A stretch of DNA of 64,000 nt from Oscillospiraceae bacterium (GCA_003526845.1 DPVM01000011.1:1-64000), one strand, 5' to 3'. Shown: positions 24,966 to 33,333, counted from the stretch's first letter. Numbers and translations are program-made. The notes: generated by a model not told the origin, from the sequence alone.

Positions 24966-24994
24966 ATTATATCGCTGAAATTTCAGAATGTCAA
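24966..24994 (-). promoter_or_regulatory. Consensus promoter of the alcohol dehydrogenase, with palindrome in the spacer
   Basis: Minus strand: TTGACA (24994-24989), 17-nt spacer, TATAAT (24971-24966), a full consensus match. The spacer contains the perfect 12-bp palindrome CTGAAATTTCAG, positioned where a repressor would block RNA polymerase. The transcript leader is about 60 nt. Confidence 0.88.
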
Positions 24995-25120
24995 TAATTT
25001 AACAAAGTTCATAATTAAATTTAATATCTTGTTAATTTTTAATAATCACCTGCAATTTGACGGGTTATGCACGCTTTGCGAATAACAATCATCAAAAAAA
25101 TATTTTTGCCGTTGTTTTTG

Positions 25121-25151
25121 CTTTTTTATGCGCAAAATGTGCATAAAAAGG
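25121..25151. repeat. Dyad symmetry upstream of the phage-particle operon
   Basis: An 11-bp stem (25121-25131 with 25141-25151, one G-T pair) around a 9-nt AT-rich centre, 66 nt before the first phage gene. It has no downstream T-run in the plus direction, so an operator is as likely as a terminator. The 24899-25217 gap otherwise holds only the adh promoter; I found no convincing sigma-A promoter driving the phage operon. Confidence 0.45.
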
Positions 25152-25217
25152 TGATTTTCAGCCAAAGGGTGAAGAAAGAAATTTCTTCGGTAACGACAGC
25201 AAAGGAAAGGACAGGCT

Positions 25218-25541
25218 ATGCCAAAAAGGAAAAAGACAATTGAAGAGCAAATCAAGCAGGGGCTTACAAATCTTGCCGTCGGCGATGTCAGCGACGCCGT
25301 TTCGCTTTTGTTTTTGAGCGAGGACGAGATTTTGCAAAAATTGCCAAAACTCAATTTGTTTAATATCAGCGAAATAAAGCGAGTGAAGGGCGGAGGAATG
25401 GAAATTAAGTTTTTCGACAGACTCAAGGCATTTGAAAAGCTGAATGAGATTGTCGCCGTGAGCAACGGCGAAGGATTGAGCTTTTATCGGGCGCTTGAAA
25501 AGAGTGTAGAAGAAATGCGGGGCGAAAAGCCTAATGACTGA
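25218..25541 (+). CDS. Short small-terminase-like protein
   Basis: 107 residues. The central part (EIKRVKGGGMEIKFFDRLKA) resembles the C-terminal part of phage small terminase subunits, which normally read like xxIKLxDKxKALExL. The usual N-terminal DNA-binding helix-turn-helix is absent; an in-frame stop just upstream rules out a longer protein. Position (first gene, overlapping the large terminase start by 8 nt) supports the assignment. The PBSX XtmA protein is more than twice this size. If it cannot bind a pac site, packaging would be non-specific or need another factor. Confidence 0.55.
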   Translation: MPKRKKTIEEQIKQGLTNLAVGDVSDAVSLLFLSEDEILQKLPKLNLFNISEIKRVKGGGMEIKFFDRLKAFEKLNEIVAVSNGEGLSFYRALEKSVEEMRGEKPND

Positions 25542-26787
25542 ATTTAAGCCGTTTTCAAAAAAACAGCTCCTTGCGCTGACTTGGTGGTGCAAGGGCAGTC
25601 CCTCGGCAGATAAAAACGGAATTATCTGCGACGGCGCAGTACGCTCCGGCAAAACGCTTTGTATGTCGCTTTCGTTTGTCGGCTGGGCGTTTTATCATTT
25701 CGGTGACACCGCGTTTGCTCTTTGCGGTAAAACCGTCACCTCTCTGAGACGAAATGTTGTTACGCCTCTTGTTCCGATTTTAAAATCGCTCGGTTTTGCG
25801 GTTGAGGAAAAGCTGAGCAGGAATTATCTGACAATCGAAAAAGGCGGAGTGCAAAACAGATTTTATCTTTTCGGCGGTCGCGACGAAAGTTCGGCGTCAC
25901 TGATTCAGGGTATGACCCTCGGGGGAGTTCTTCTTGACGAGGTTGCGCTTATGCCGCGCTCGTTTGTTGAGCAAGCGCTTGCAAGATGTTCGCTCGACGG
26001 TTCAAAATTTTGGTTTAACTGCAATCCGGAGCATCCTTATCATTGGTTTTATAACGAGTGGATAAAAAAATCAAATGCTAAGAATATGCTCTATCTTCAC
26101 TTCACAATGGACGATAACCCGTCCCTTTCAAACGAGGTGAAATGTCGTTACAAAAATCTTTATTCCGGTGCGTTTTATGAAAGATTTATCGAGGGCAAAT
26201 GGGTTGCTGCGGACGGACTTGTTTATCCCATGTTTGACGCCAAAAAGCATATAAAAGAGGCTGATTCGTTTGACGAATACTATCTCTCGTGCGATTACGG
26301 CACGGTCAATCCGTTTTCTCTTGGGCTTTGGGGGCATTGCGGCAAAGCGTGGTACAGAATAAACGAATATTATCATTCGTCACGCGAAAAGGGCGTTCAG
26401 CTGACGGATGAGGAATACTATTCGCATCTGTGCGAACTTGTCGGCAACAGAAAAATTACCGCGCTGATTATTGACCCGTCGGCGGCATCGTTCATCGAAA
26501 CGGTGCGCAGACACGGCAAATATCGAATAATCAAGGCGGATAACGATGTTCTTAAAGGAATCAACCGCGTTTGTCAGGCACTCAAGGATAACGAAATTTA
26601 CATATCACCCGATTGTACCGATGCGATAAGAGAATTTTCGATTTATCGTTGGGACAATGACATTAAACGCGACGCACCGAAAAAGGAAAATGACCATGCA
26701 ATGGACGATATTCGATATTTTGTTCAGTCGGTAATCGGCAAGGACAAAAGCGATTATTCGTTTTCATTTGCGGTAGAAAGGAAGTGA
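25534..26787 (+). CDS. Phage terminase large subunit (PBSX XtmB type)
   Basis: 417 residues. The packaging motor has an N-terminal ATPase: Walker A GAVRSGKT near residue 36 and Walker B GVLLDEVALM near 132. The C-terminal RNase-H-like nuclease has acidic residues in SCDYGTVNPF (near 252), IIDPSAASF (near 313) and DHAMDD (near 387). All catalytic elements are intact, so DNA packaging should still be possible. The size matches PBSX XtmB. It overlaps the small terminase gene and is 4 nt from the portal gene. Confidence 0.92.
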   Translation: MTEFKPFSKKQLLALTWWCKGSPSADKNGIICDGAVRSGKTLCMSLSFVGWAFYHFGDTAFALCGKTVTSLRRNVVTPLVPILKSLGFAVEEKLSRNYLTIEKGGVQNRFYLFGGRDESSASLIQGMTLGGVLLDEVALMPRSFVEQALARCSLDGSKFWFNCNPEHPYHWFYNEWIKKSNAKNMLYLHFTMDDNPSLSNEVKCRYKNLYSGAFYERFIEGKWVAADGLVYPMFDAKKHIKEADSFDEYYLSCDYGTVNPFSLGLWGHCGKAWYRINEYYHSSREKGVQLTDEEYYSHLCELVGNRKITALIIDPSAASFIETVRRHGKYRIIKADNDVLKGINRVCQALKDNEIYISPDCTDAIREFSIYRWDNDIKRDAPKKENDHAMDDIRYFVQSVIGKDKSDYSFSFAVERK

Positions 26788-26791
26788 AGTA

Positions 26792-27979
26792 TTGGGTTTA
26801 TTCGGTAAAAACAAGAAAGACGGCTCAAACGACAAGCCGAAGCAGTCGGCACAAGTTGTTCAGACAGGCTCTGTTTCGTCAAATCCGTTTTATACATTTT
26901 CAAACTATACGCCGATGAATGTTGACAACCGCATTTATGCACAACTGCGAGAGGGTGTTCCGATTATCGACAGTGCTATAAACAAGATTGTTCGGCTTAT
27001 GGGCGGTTTTAGGTTTGAAACGGATAACGAGTCGCTCAGCAATGCCATGAACGAGTTTTTTGCCTGTGTAAATGTAGGCGGAAATCAGCAGGGCATACAG
27101 TCATTTGTTGATAGCTATGTTGAACAGCTTTTGACATATGGTACAGCGGTAGGCGAAATAATTGCAGACGAAAACTGCTTTTATGCGCTTTATAACGGCG
27201 AGCTTGATGTACTTGAGGTGAAGAGAAATGACAACGGTATTGACCTTGAATTTTTCAACACTTCGTCGGGCATGGCTCAGCCGATAAGACATCCGAATAA
27301 TATTTTGTTTTCCGTTTTAAATCCTCAGCCGGGAAAAATTTTGGGCACAAGTCTGTTACGCGGATTGCCGTTTGTCAGTGATATTCTTTTAAAAATTTAT
27401 TCGACAATCGGCTCAAATTGGGAGCGTGTCGGCAATCTGCGATATGCCGTGACATATAAGCCGCAGGGCGACGGTACGGACGCTGCATTTGCAAAGGAAC
27501 GCGCAAATCAAATGGCGTCGGCGTGGAAGGACGCAATGTCGTCAAAGGACAGCGTAAAGGATTTTGTTGCAGTCGGCGATGTTAAGGTCAGCGTTATTGG
27601 CGCGGACAATCAAATTCTCGACAGCGAAATCCCCGTGCGCCAAATGCTTGAGCAGATTATTGCAAAAACAGGGCTTATGCCATATATGTTCGGCTTGAGC
27701 TGGTCCACAACGGAAAAAATGAGCCAACAGCAGGCAGATATTCTCACAACAGAGCTTGCGGCTTACAGAAGAATAATAACCCCTATACTCAAAAAAATCG
27801 GTATGGCATATTTAACCGTTAACGGCATTGCAAATGATGTCGAAATTGTTTGGGACAGGATCACCCTTCAGGATGAAACCGAGCATGCACAGGCACGGTA
27901 CTATAATGCCATGGCTGATAATTTAATTAAGGAGGCAGATGATGGCTCAGTGTCAAATCCAAAAATGCAAGACCGATGA
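26792..27979 (+). CDS. Phage portal protein
   Basis: 395 residues of the phage portal (SPP1 gp6/PBSX XkdE-like) group, the dodecameric ring through which DNA enters the head. The sequence has the typical pattern of a mid-region SNWERVGNLRYAV and a late GLMPYMFGLSWSTTEKMSQQQ stretch, followed by a long helical stem region. It starts with TTG: AAGGAAG is at the correct distance and no ATG is nearby. It overlaps the protease gene by 38 nt. Confidence 0.88.
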   Translation: MGLFGKNKKDGSNDKPKQSAQVVQTGSVSSNPFYTFSNYTPMNVDNRIYAQLREGVPIIDSAINKIVRLMGGFRFETDNESLSNAMNEFFACVNVGGNQQGIQSFVDSYVEQLLTYGTAVGEIIADENCFYALYNGELDVLEVKRNDNGIDLEFFNTSSGMAQPIRHPNNILFSVLNPQPGKILGTSLLRGLPFVSDILLKIYSTIGSNWERVGNLRYAVTYKPQGDGTDAAFAKERANQMASAWKDAMSSKDSVKDFVAVGDVKVSVIGADNQILDSEIPVRQMLEQIIAKTGLMPYMFGLSWSTTEKMSQQQADILTTELAAYRRIITPILKKIGMAYLTVNGIANDVEIVWDRITLQDETEHAQARYYNAMADNLIKEADDGSVSNPKMQDR

Positions 27980-28898
27980 TTCGGATTTGCAAAAAATCAA
28001 TGCTCTTGCACGCCGCGAGCTTTCGGCTGACGAAATTTATGTGTTTAATGTCACGCTGTGCAGTAATGAGGTTGACAGAGATTACGAAAAATTTTCGATT
28101 GAGTCGTTAAAACAGCTTGCACCGCTTTTTATCGGAAAAACGGGAATTTCCGATCATTCGATGAAAAGCTCCGACCAAAAAGCACGCATTTTCGATACAT
28201 ATATCGAAAAGCAGGACGGACGCTTTACTGTTGACGGCGAACCGCTTTGCTGTCTTAAGGCAAAAGCGTATATGCTCAACAACGAAAAAAATGCCTCACT
28301 GATTGAGGAAATCGATGCAGGAATCAAGAAAGAGGTTTCTGTTTCGTGCTCAATGAGTAGCAGCAAGTGCTCTGTCTGCGGAAACGACAGAAAAAAGGGC
28401 GGATGTTCTCATATTAGGGGTAGGGAGTATAACGGCAAACTTTGCTTTGATACTCTTTCAAACGCCGCCGACGCATACGAATTTAGCTTTGTTGCCGTAC
28501 CGGCACAGAGAGAAGCAGGCATCACAAAATCCTTTAAATTCACACAGGAGGAAAATATGCAGGATATTTTGAAATCAATTGAAAACTGCGGCTCTGACAT
28601 CACTATTTCAAAATCACAGGCTCACAAGCTCCAAAGCTATATAGACGATTTGTCCGAAAAAGCAAGTCTCGGCGAGGCATATAAGGAGGAACTTTCAAAA
28701 GAAGTTGTCAAAATGTTTTTGAAAGCTTTTCCGAAAACGGACCCACAGATTTTTTCGTCTTTAACATCGGTTATGACAACTAAGGAACTTTTGGGATTTA
28801 AAAACGGTATGTGCGCTCAGGGTCAGGCTCCGGCTCCGCAACTTATGCCGAAGGGGCAAAGGCGCGACACCGAAAAATTCAACCAATATAAAATTTAG
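27942..28898 (+). CDS. Prohead protease with fused scaffold domain (XkdF-like)
   Basis: 318 residues. The N-terminal ~190 residues look like a phage prohead protease: a candidate catalytic His in GISDHSMKSS and Ser in KEVSVSCSMSSS, with AYEFSFVAVPAQREAG closing the domain. A small Cys cluster (CSVCGNDRKKGGCSH) is inserted, perhaps metal binding. The C-terminal ~110 residues are helical, charged and scaffold-like. An AGGAGG site and in-frame ATG at 28557 could produce that part separately. Start 27942 is preferred over 27939 by ribosome-binding-site spacing. The protease call is moderate. Confidence 0.72.
   Translation: MAQCQIQKCKTDDSDLQKINALARRELSADEIYVFNVTLCSNEVDRDYEKFSIESLKQLAPLFIGKTGISDHSMKSSDQKARIFDTYIEKQDGRFTVDGEPLCCLKAKAYMLNNEKNASLIEEIDAGIKKEVSVSCSMSSSKCSVCGNDRKKGGCSHIRGREYNGKLCFDTLSNAADAYEFSFVAVPAQREAGITKSFKFTQEENMQDILKSIENCGSDITISKSQAHKLQSYIDDLSEKASLGEAYKEELSKEVVKMFLKAFPKTDPQIFSSLTSVMTTKELLGFKNGMCAQGQAPAPQLMPKGQRRDTEKFNQYKI
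28557..28898 (+). CDS. Nested scaffold protein from an internal start
   Basis: Inside the protease gene, AGGAGG (28546-28551) sits 5 nt before an in-frame ATG (28557), giving a 113-residue C-terminal product that starts MQDILKSIENCG. It is rich in charged helices with one hydrophobic patch, as expected for a scaffolding protein. The arrangement copies lambda C/Nu3, where protease and scaffold share the reading frame. Expression is inferred from the ribosome binding site only. Confidence 0.55.
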   Translation: MQDILKSIENCGSDITISKSQAHKLQSYIDDLSEKASLGEAYKEELSKEVVKMFLKAFPKTDPQIFSSLTSVMTTKELLGFKNGMCAQGQAPAPQLMPKGQRRDTEKFNQYKI

Positions 28899-28912
28899 GA
28901 GGAAATGAATTT

Positions 28913-29257
28913 ATGATTTCTTATAACGGTTACAAAACAAACTGTATCACTATTGAAAACGGCAATGCAAAGGTCGGCGATATTGTCAGCATTGACAGTG
29001 ACGGCAAGATTTATAAATCAACTAAAAATCAGCCCTTCATCGGGGCTTGTGTTGCTGTCAGAGGAAAATACGCTGTTGTTCAAACGGACGGCTATTACGA
29101 GTTTAGGACAGTTGCCACAGCACTCAATTGCGGCTATCGCGGATTTGTCGCGGCAGGCGACAACGCAATTGACATCGGTGATATAAGTGCTGCCGGCAGA
29201 ACATTTCTTGTTCTCAAATATGACGCAGAAAATAAAACCGTCGGCATTGTACTTTAA
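28913..29257 (+). CDS. Probable capsid decoration protein
   Basis: 114 residues, glycine-rich and beta-strand-rich (GNAKVGDIVSIDSDGKIYKST and VGIVL at the end), resembling small head-decoration proteins of the DUF2190 type that cap HK97-fold capsids. It lies between the protease/scaffold and capsid genes, as expected. A strong AGGAGG site precedes it. Confidence 0.65.
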   Translation: MISYNGYKTNCITIENGNAKVGDIVSIDSDGKIYKSTKNQPFIGACVAVRGKYAVVQTDGYYEFRTVATALNCGYRGFVAAGDNAIDIGDISAAGRTFLVLKYDAENKTVGIVL

Positions 29258-29282
29258 TTTTCAGAAAGGATGATTTTATATA

Positions 29283-30281
29283 ATGGCATACGATAATTTA
29301 AAACTTGAAAAAGGATTATACACAACCGGCAAGAGTTTTACACAGGCACTCGAGGCGCTTGATCCGTCTGAAAACTATGTCGGCACAGAACTTGAGGGAC
29401 TTGACGCTTATCAGCGCCAGCTCAAGCGTTTCAACATAAAGGTTTCGGGTTTTGATTCCGATTGCGTTGCAAAATTCTTTACTACAAGCGATTCAGCGGC
29501 GCTTTTTCCGGAGTATATTTCAAGAGCCGTTAGGCAGGGCATTGATTCAAATAACACCGTTGACAAAATTGTTGCTACAACCACAATCATTGATTCTCTT
29601 GATTACAGATCGGTTGAAACGGTTACTTCGATGGAGGACAAAATGCTCGCATTTGTCGGTGAGGGTGCAAAAATCCCGGAAACGGTTATTAAAACAAAGG
29701 ACAAACTTACACCGCTTCATAAGCGCGGCAGAATGCTTGTTGCGTCATACGAGGCTGTTAAATTTCAAAAACTTGATTTGTTTACCGTAACATTAAAGCA
29801 AATCGGCGCACAAATCGCAAGGTCACAGTTTTTTGATGCCTTTGAGGCTATCAATGATTCAAATTGCCCAAAATATACCCTTGCGGGTGAGAATTATACA
29901 TATTCCGATCTTGTTGATTATTGGTGCAGTTTTAATCCGTACAAGCTCACAACATTGATTGGCGGCAAAACCAGTATTCTTCAGCTCCTTAATATGAACG
30001 AATTCAAGGACGCCGCCGCAGGACTTAAATTCCACGCAACGGGCGATATGATTACTCCGTTCGGTGCCGAAATTGTTCATTGCAGAGAGCTTGACGAGTC
30101 GCCGATAATGCTCGGCTTAGATAAAAACTGCGCTGTCGAAAAGGTGCAGGCAGGCGGGGTGTCAACAGATTTTGACAAGCTTATAGACCGTCAACTTGAG
30201 AGAGCGTCTATTTCAACAATTACCGGCTTTTCGGTTATTTATCCCGATGCCGCAAGATTTATTGCTCCTGAGGGAGTATAA
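29283..30281 (+). CDS. Major capsid protein (HK97-fold, XkdG-like)
   Basis: 332 residues, similar in size and position to PBSX XkdG. Recognisable capsid features: an E-loop-like region around VTSMEDKMLAFVGEGAKIPE and a P-domain helix around FTVTLKQIGAQIARSQFFDAFEA. The late segment FSVIYPDAARFIAPEG is a typical capsid C-terminus. AAAGGA lies upstream of the ATG. It is the only capsid gene in the element. Confidence 0.85.
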   Translation: MAYDNLKLEKGLYTTGKSFTQALEALDPSENYVGTELEGLDAYQRQLKRFNIKVSGFDSDCVAKFFTTSDSAALFPEYISRAVRQGIDSNNTVDKIVATTTIIDSLDYRSVETVTSMEDKMLAFVGEGAKIPETVIKTKDKLTPLHKRGRMLVASYEAVKFQKLDLFTVTLKQIGAQIARSQFFDAFEAINDSNCPKYTLAGENYTYSDLVDYWCSFNPYKLTTLIGGKTSILQLLNMNEFKDAAAGLKFHATGDMITPFGAEIVHCRELDESPIMLGLDKNCAVEKVQAGGVSTDFDKLIDRQLERASISTITGFSVIYPDAARFIAPEGV

Positions 30282-30290
30282 ACATAGCTT

Positions 30291-30650
30291 ATGATTGATG
30301 TTGAAAAAGTAAAACGCATTACGGTTTTGCTCGGCGGATATGATGACGGCGAGATTGAAAAATACTCTCCTATTATTGAAAATGCGGTTGCAGTTATCGG
30401 CTCTCTGCTTGCAAATGCAGAATTTGAAGCAGATACCAGAGCCGTATATTTGGCGGCGGCGAGGGCAAATTACGATGTTGTGCTTGCCGTTAATTCGTAT
30501 GACGGTGACAATGTTTCTTCGTTCACTGCGGGCGATGTCAAAATCGTTGAGAGCGACACTGTCGCATATGCCGAGCGGCTTTATAAAAACGCACAAAATG
30601 CGTGTAAGGACATTCTTGCCGACAGCGGCTTTTGCTTTAAGTGCGTTTGA
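30291..30650 (+). CDS. Head-tail connector protein
   Basis: 119 residues, mostly helical, directly after the capsid gene, in the place of the HK97 gp6/PBSX XkdH-type adaptor that docks on the portal. The call rests mainly on position and helical pattern (EIEKYSPIIENAVAVIG, YAERLYKNAQNACKDIL). Residues 20-45 could form the portal-binding helix pair. Confidence 0.65.
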   Translation: MIDVEKVKRITVLLGGYDDGEIEKYSPIIENAVAVIGSLLANAEFEADTRAVYLAAARANYDVVLAVNSYDGDNVSSFTAGDVKIVESDTVAYAERLYKNAQNACKDILADSGFCFKCV

Positions 30651-30680
30651 GCCTCAATTTATGAAAGGTGATGTTTATCA

Positions 30681-31040
30681 ATGATTGACAAGAGTTCACT
30701 TTGCAAAAGGTATTTTAATCTGCTCGGCAAAGAGATGAGCCTTGTTAAGAGCGATGGCGGCAGAGACACTGTCTTTGCCGTTGTCAACCAAACTTGGCGC
30801 AAAAACAAGTCTCGATTTGAAAACAATGCAACCGCGGCAGGCTTTTATTATAACGATTATTATACATATTTCGGACCGAGCGATTTTGATATTTACAATA
30901 TAAAGGACAACGATTATTTGATGTTTGACGGTGTTAAATATGAATTTATCAGGCGTGAACGAGTGATTATCGGCGGCAGAGTTCAGTTTTATACCGGAAT
31001 TTTGAAACGCATAGCCGAGGAGGATGACGATGTTTTTTGA
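30681..31040 (+). CDS. Neck / head-closure protein
   Basis: 119 residues with alternating strands (FAVVNQTWRKNKSRF, YLMFDGVKYEFIRRERVIIGGRVQFYTGIL), the usual look of small head-closure (stopper) proteins. It follows the connector gene and overlaps the next gene by 11 nt. The family is assigned from position. Confidence 0.6.
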   Translation: MIDKSSLCKRYFNLLGKEMSLVKSDGGRDTVFAVVNQTWRKNKSRFENNATAAGFYYNDYYTYFGPSDFDIYNIKDNDYLMFDGVKYEFIRRERVIIGGRVQFYTGILKRIAEEDDDVF

Positions 31041-31422
31041 TGAAAAGATTGACGAAACAATTGAAATCCTGAAAAGAGATTCGTTTTTTGACGATATGCG
31101 GATTATAAAAGCGTATCCGTGTGCGACAAAGCCGACAAGACTTGAAAAAAATATAATCGCCGTGTCGCCCGGAGAAACGGTGATGAATAATATTTCCGTA
31201 GGTCAATGTGTGCTGTACGGGAATTATGAGATACGCTTTGACATATTTGTTTCTCAGCGAAACGGTGCTGAGAGTTTGGCAAAAATCGCAAGCAGAATAA
31301 TTCACGATTCGCTTTTTAAGCATCCTGCAAAGATAGAAGTTTCAAACACCTCAACATACAACGCAATCGGCGCTTTCACTATCAGGTGTACCCTGACTTT
31401 CGCCGGTACGGACTTAATATAA
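31030..31422 (+). CDS. Tail-terminator / tail-completion-like protein
   Basis: 130 residues. The alternating pattern DIFVSQRNGAESLAKIASRI and the final TIRCTLTFAGTD are typical of the tail-completion family (XkdJ/gpU-like) that caps the tail tube below the neck. The start 31030 is chosen over 31024 because GAGGAGG lies 6 nt upstream. In a complete phage the sheath and tube genes would follow; here they do not. Confidence 0.6.
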   Translation: MFFDEKIDETIEILKRDSFFDDMRIIKAYPCATKPTRLEKNIIAVSPGETVMNNISVGQCVLYGNYEIRFDIFVSQRNGAESLAKIASRIIHDSLFKHPAKIEVSNTSTYNAIGAFTIRCTLTFAGTDLI

Positions 31423-31435
31423 AGGAGTGAAACCT

Positions 31436-31531
31436 ATGGAGAATACAGAATTTGATTACGATTCAGCTCGCTTAATGAGCGACTATTATTGCCTTGATTC
31501 AAGGCGTTATGACACATCGGGAGGCGAATGA
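31436..31531 (+). CDS. 31-residue ORF at the site of the missing tail-shaft genes
   Basis: ATG at 31436 with AAGGAG upstream; the product MENTEFDYDSARLMSDYYC... ends at TGA 31529-31531, overlapping the next start. It is acidic and Tyr-rich with no recognised family. It may be a real small tail protein or the fused remains of genes removed when sheath, tube and tape measure were lost. Confidence 0.55.
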   Translation: MENTEFDYDSARLMSDYYCLDSRRYDTSGGE

Positions 31532-32046
31532 TGCAAGCAATAAAAATGACATACAAAGGCTTTTGCTTTGACGCAAACCCTGCCTATATAAAGGCGGAAT
31601 ATTCAAAAAACATTGCGTCAAAATCTGTCCTTTTTAAATCGGCAAAACAGCAGGAGATTTCGTTTAAAGCGGCAAAAATCAAGGGCAACGGCAAATTTGT
31701 CGGCTCAAATGCCGGCGAAAAAGCACACGAACTTATTAAGGTGTTTCAGTCAAAAGGCTCCTCATTCTTGTTTTCCCACGATTTGCCGCCGATGAGAGCA
31801 TATTTTTCATCGCTCGACATTTCATACAACGCAGTTGAGGAATGTGTTGATTATTCGTTTGAGTTTATCGAGGATTCCGATGCAAAAAATCCCATTCGCA
31901 ATTTCGGCTACACATTTGCGCTTGCCGATGAAAATCTATATGACATTGCAAACAGAACATCTGTCGGCGTTGAAAAGCTTTTCAAATGCAATAATTATCC
32001 CGATTTGTTTTCTGTTCGCGAGGGGGATAAGGTATGGCTGAGTTAA
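31528..32046 (+). CDS. LysM-containing tail/baseplate protein (XkdP-like)
   Basis: 172 residues. The C-terminal ~50 residues form a LysM motif (TFALADENLYDIANRTSVGVEKLF...), which in this class of phages sits at the baseplate hub rather than in a lysin. The N-terminal part is basic and strand-rich. In PBSX the equivalent gene follows the tape measure; here it follows the neck genes. ATG at 31528 or 31531; GGGAGG spacing favours the second. Confidence 0.78.
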   Translation: MMQAIKMTYKGFCFDANPAYIKAEYSKNIASKSVLFKSAKQQEISFKAAKIKGNGKFVGSNAGEKAHELIKVFQSKGSSFLFSHDLPPMRAYFSSLDISYNAVEECVDYSFEFIEDSDAKNPIRNFGYTFALADENLYDIANRTSVGVEKLFKCNNYPDLFSVREGDKVWLS

Positions 32047-32987
32047 GTTTTGTTTGCTATACGCCCCAAAATAAGAAAATCAGCGTTGACGGCGTCGTGT
32101 CTTATGAGCTTTCGAAAACGGCGCAGGCACCTGCCGACGGATTGAGACTGACATTTTTAAGCGATAAAAAACTTCCGTGCATAAACCGTGTTTTGGCTTA
32201 TGACGGCGATGAACTTATTTTTAACGGCATTGCCGACACGCAACGCCAAAGCGTTACCTCGACAGGAATATCCTGCTTTGTATATGCACGCTCGACGGCT
32301 TGCATTTTGCTTGATAACGAAGCAAAGCCCTATACTTATGACAGTCCATCGGCAATTTTTCTGTTTAACAGGTATGCAAGGGATTTCGGCTTCAAATCAA
32401 AACTGCCGTCCGTTTGGTGCGACACATATTATCAGGTGGGTAAGGGCACATCGTGCTACGGTGCGATAAACGATATGGTGTATGCTTTGACGGGCAAAAA
32501 TGTGCTTGTTACCCCTCAAAATGAACTGTGTGTGCTTAATGAAAATGCTGTCGTTAATATGGAGCACTACAATGTTTTGAGCAAAAAATATGTTATCAAC
32601 CGCGGTGACGCTTATTCTCAAATCGACTATATGACAGATGATGAAAACGGATATTCTCACCATTTTAAAAGCCGCTTTTTTGAAAGTGAGGGCATCAGCC
32701 GTTCTAAAAAAATCAATCTTTCCGCACTGCCCATATGGCAACAAAAGCGCAAACTGAAAAATCTTTTGTCAAGCAGCAGTGATAATTATGAAACGGTTGA
32801 ACTTATTTTGGAGGGAATACACAATTTCAATCTTTATGACCGAGTAAAATGCGACGGCACGATAGATGACGGCGACGATTTTTATATCAGCGATATTTGT
32901 ATTTCGGCAAAGACGGATTATTGCAAAACGAGGATAACGGCGTCAAAATCAATTGATTTGCGGGAGGTTAACTATGTGGCTGAGTAA
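32034..32987 (+). CDS. Baseplate hub protein (gpD/XkdQ-like)
   Basis: 317 residues, close to PBSX XkdQ. These proteins have the gp27/gpD hub fold that sits above the spike at the base of contractile tails. Features: SVDGVVSYELS at the N-terminus, a tube-like barrel region (ADGLRLTFLSD, ELIFNGIADTQ) and a central SQIDYMTDDENG segment. It overlaps the LysM gene by 13 nt. Hubs normally join the tube; without a tube gene its partner is missing. Confidence 0.78.
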   Translation: MAELSFVCYTPQNKKISVDGVVSYELSKTAQAPADGLRLTFLSDKKLPCINRVLAYDGDELIFNGIADTQRQSVTSTGISCFVYARSTACILLDNEAKPYTYDSPSAIFLFNRYARDFGFKSKLPSVWCDTYYQVGKGTSCYGAINDMVYALTGKNVLVTPQNELCVLNENAVVNMEHYNVLSKKYVINRGDAYSQIDYMTDDENGYSHHFKSRFFESEGISRSKKINLSALPIWQQKRKLKNLLSSSSDNYETVELILEGIHNFNLYDRVKCDGTIDDGDDFYISDICISAKTDYCKTRITASKSIDLREVNYVAE

Positions 32988-33333
32988 AATGCTTTCAAAA
33001 AGCGACAAAACTATGACAGCCGAAAGCGGAAGCGTTACACTGTCAGACAAAAATACCTGCGAAATCGGCGCCTCGGTGTGTCAGCGCGATATTGATTCGT
33101 ATTCTCCGTACGGCTACAGCTCAAGGGCGCCGCGCGGCGAAAAAATCATACTTGTTCCGTCTGCAGACGGTCAGGTTATGCTCGGCACTGCGGAGGATGC
33201 CTCGTCGCTTGAAAGCGGAGAGATTCGCATTGCTTCGGCCGGCGGCGCCAAAATAATTTTAAAAAATGACGGTACGGTTATCATCAATTCAATGATAATC
33301 GGCAAGGACGGTGTGATAAAAAATGACAAATAA
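32974..33333 (+). CDS. Short baseplate spike-like protein (gpV/gp45-like)
   Basis: 119 residues. The segment YGYSSRAPRGEKIILVPS followed by EIRIASAGGAKIILKNDGTVIING is the beta-strand repeat typical of short Mu gp45-like central spikes. ATG 32974 has GGGAGG upstream. It lies between the hub and gp25-like genes as in other contractile-tail clusters. Confidence 0.72.
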   Translation: MWLSKMLSKSDKTMTAESGSVTLSDKNTCEIGASVCQRDIDSYSPYGYSSRAPRGEKIILVPSADGQVMLGTAEDASSLESGEIRIASAGGAKIILKNDGTVIINSMIIGKDGVIKNDK

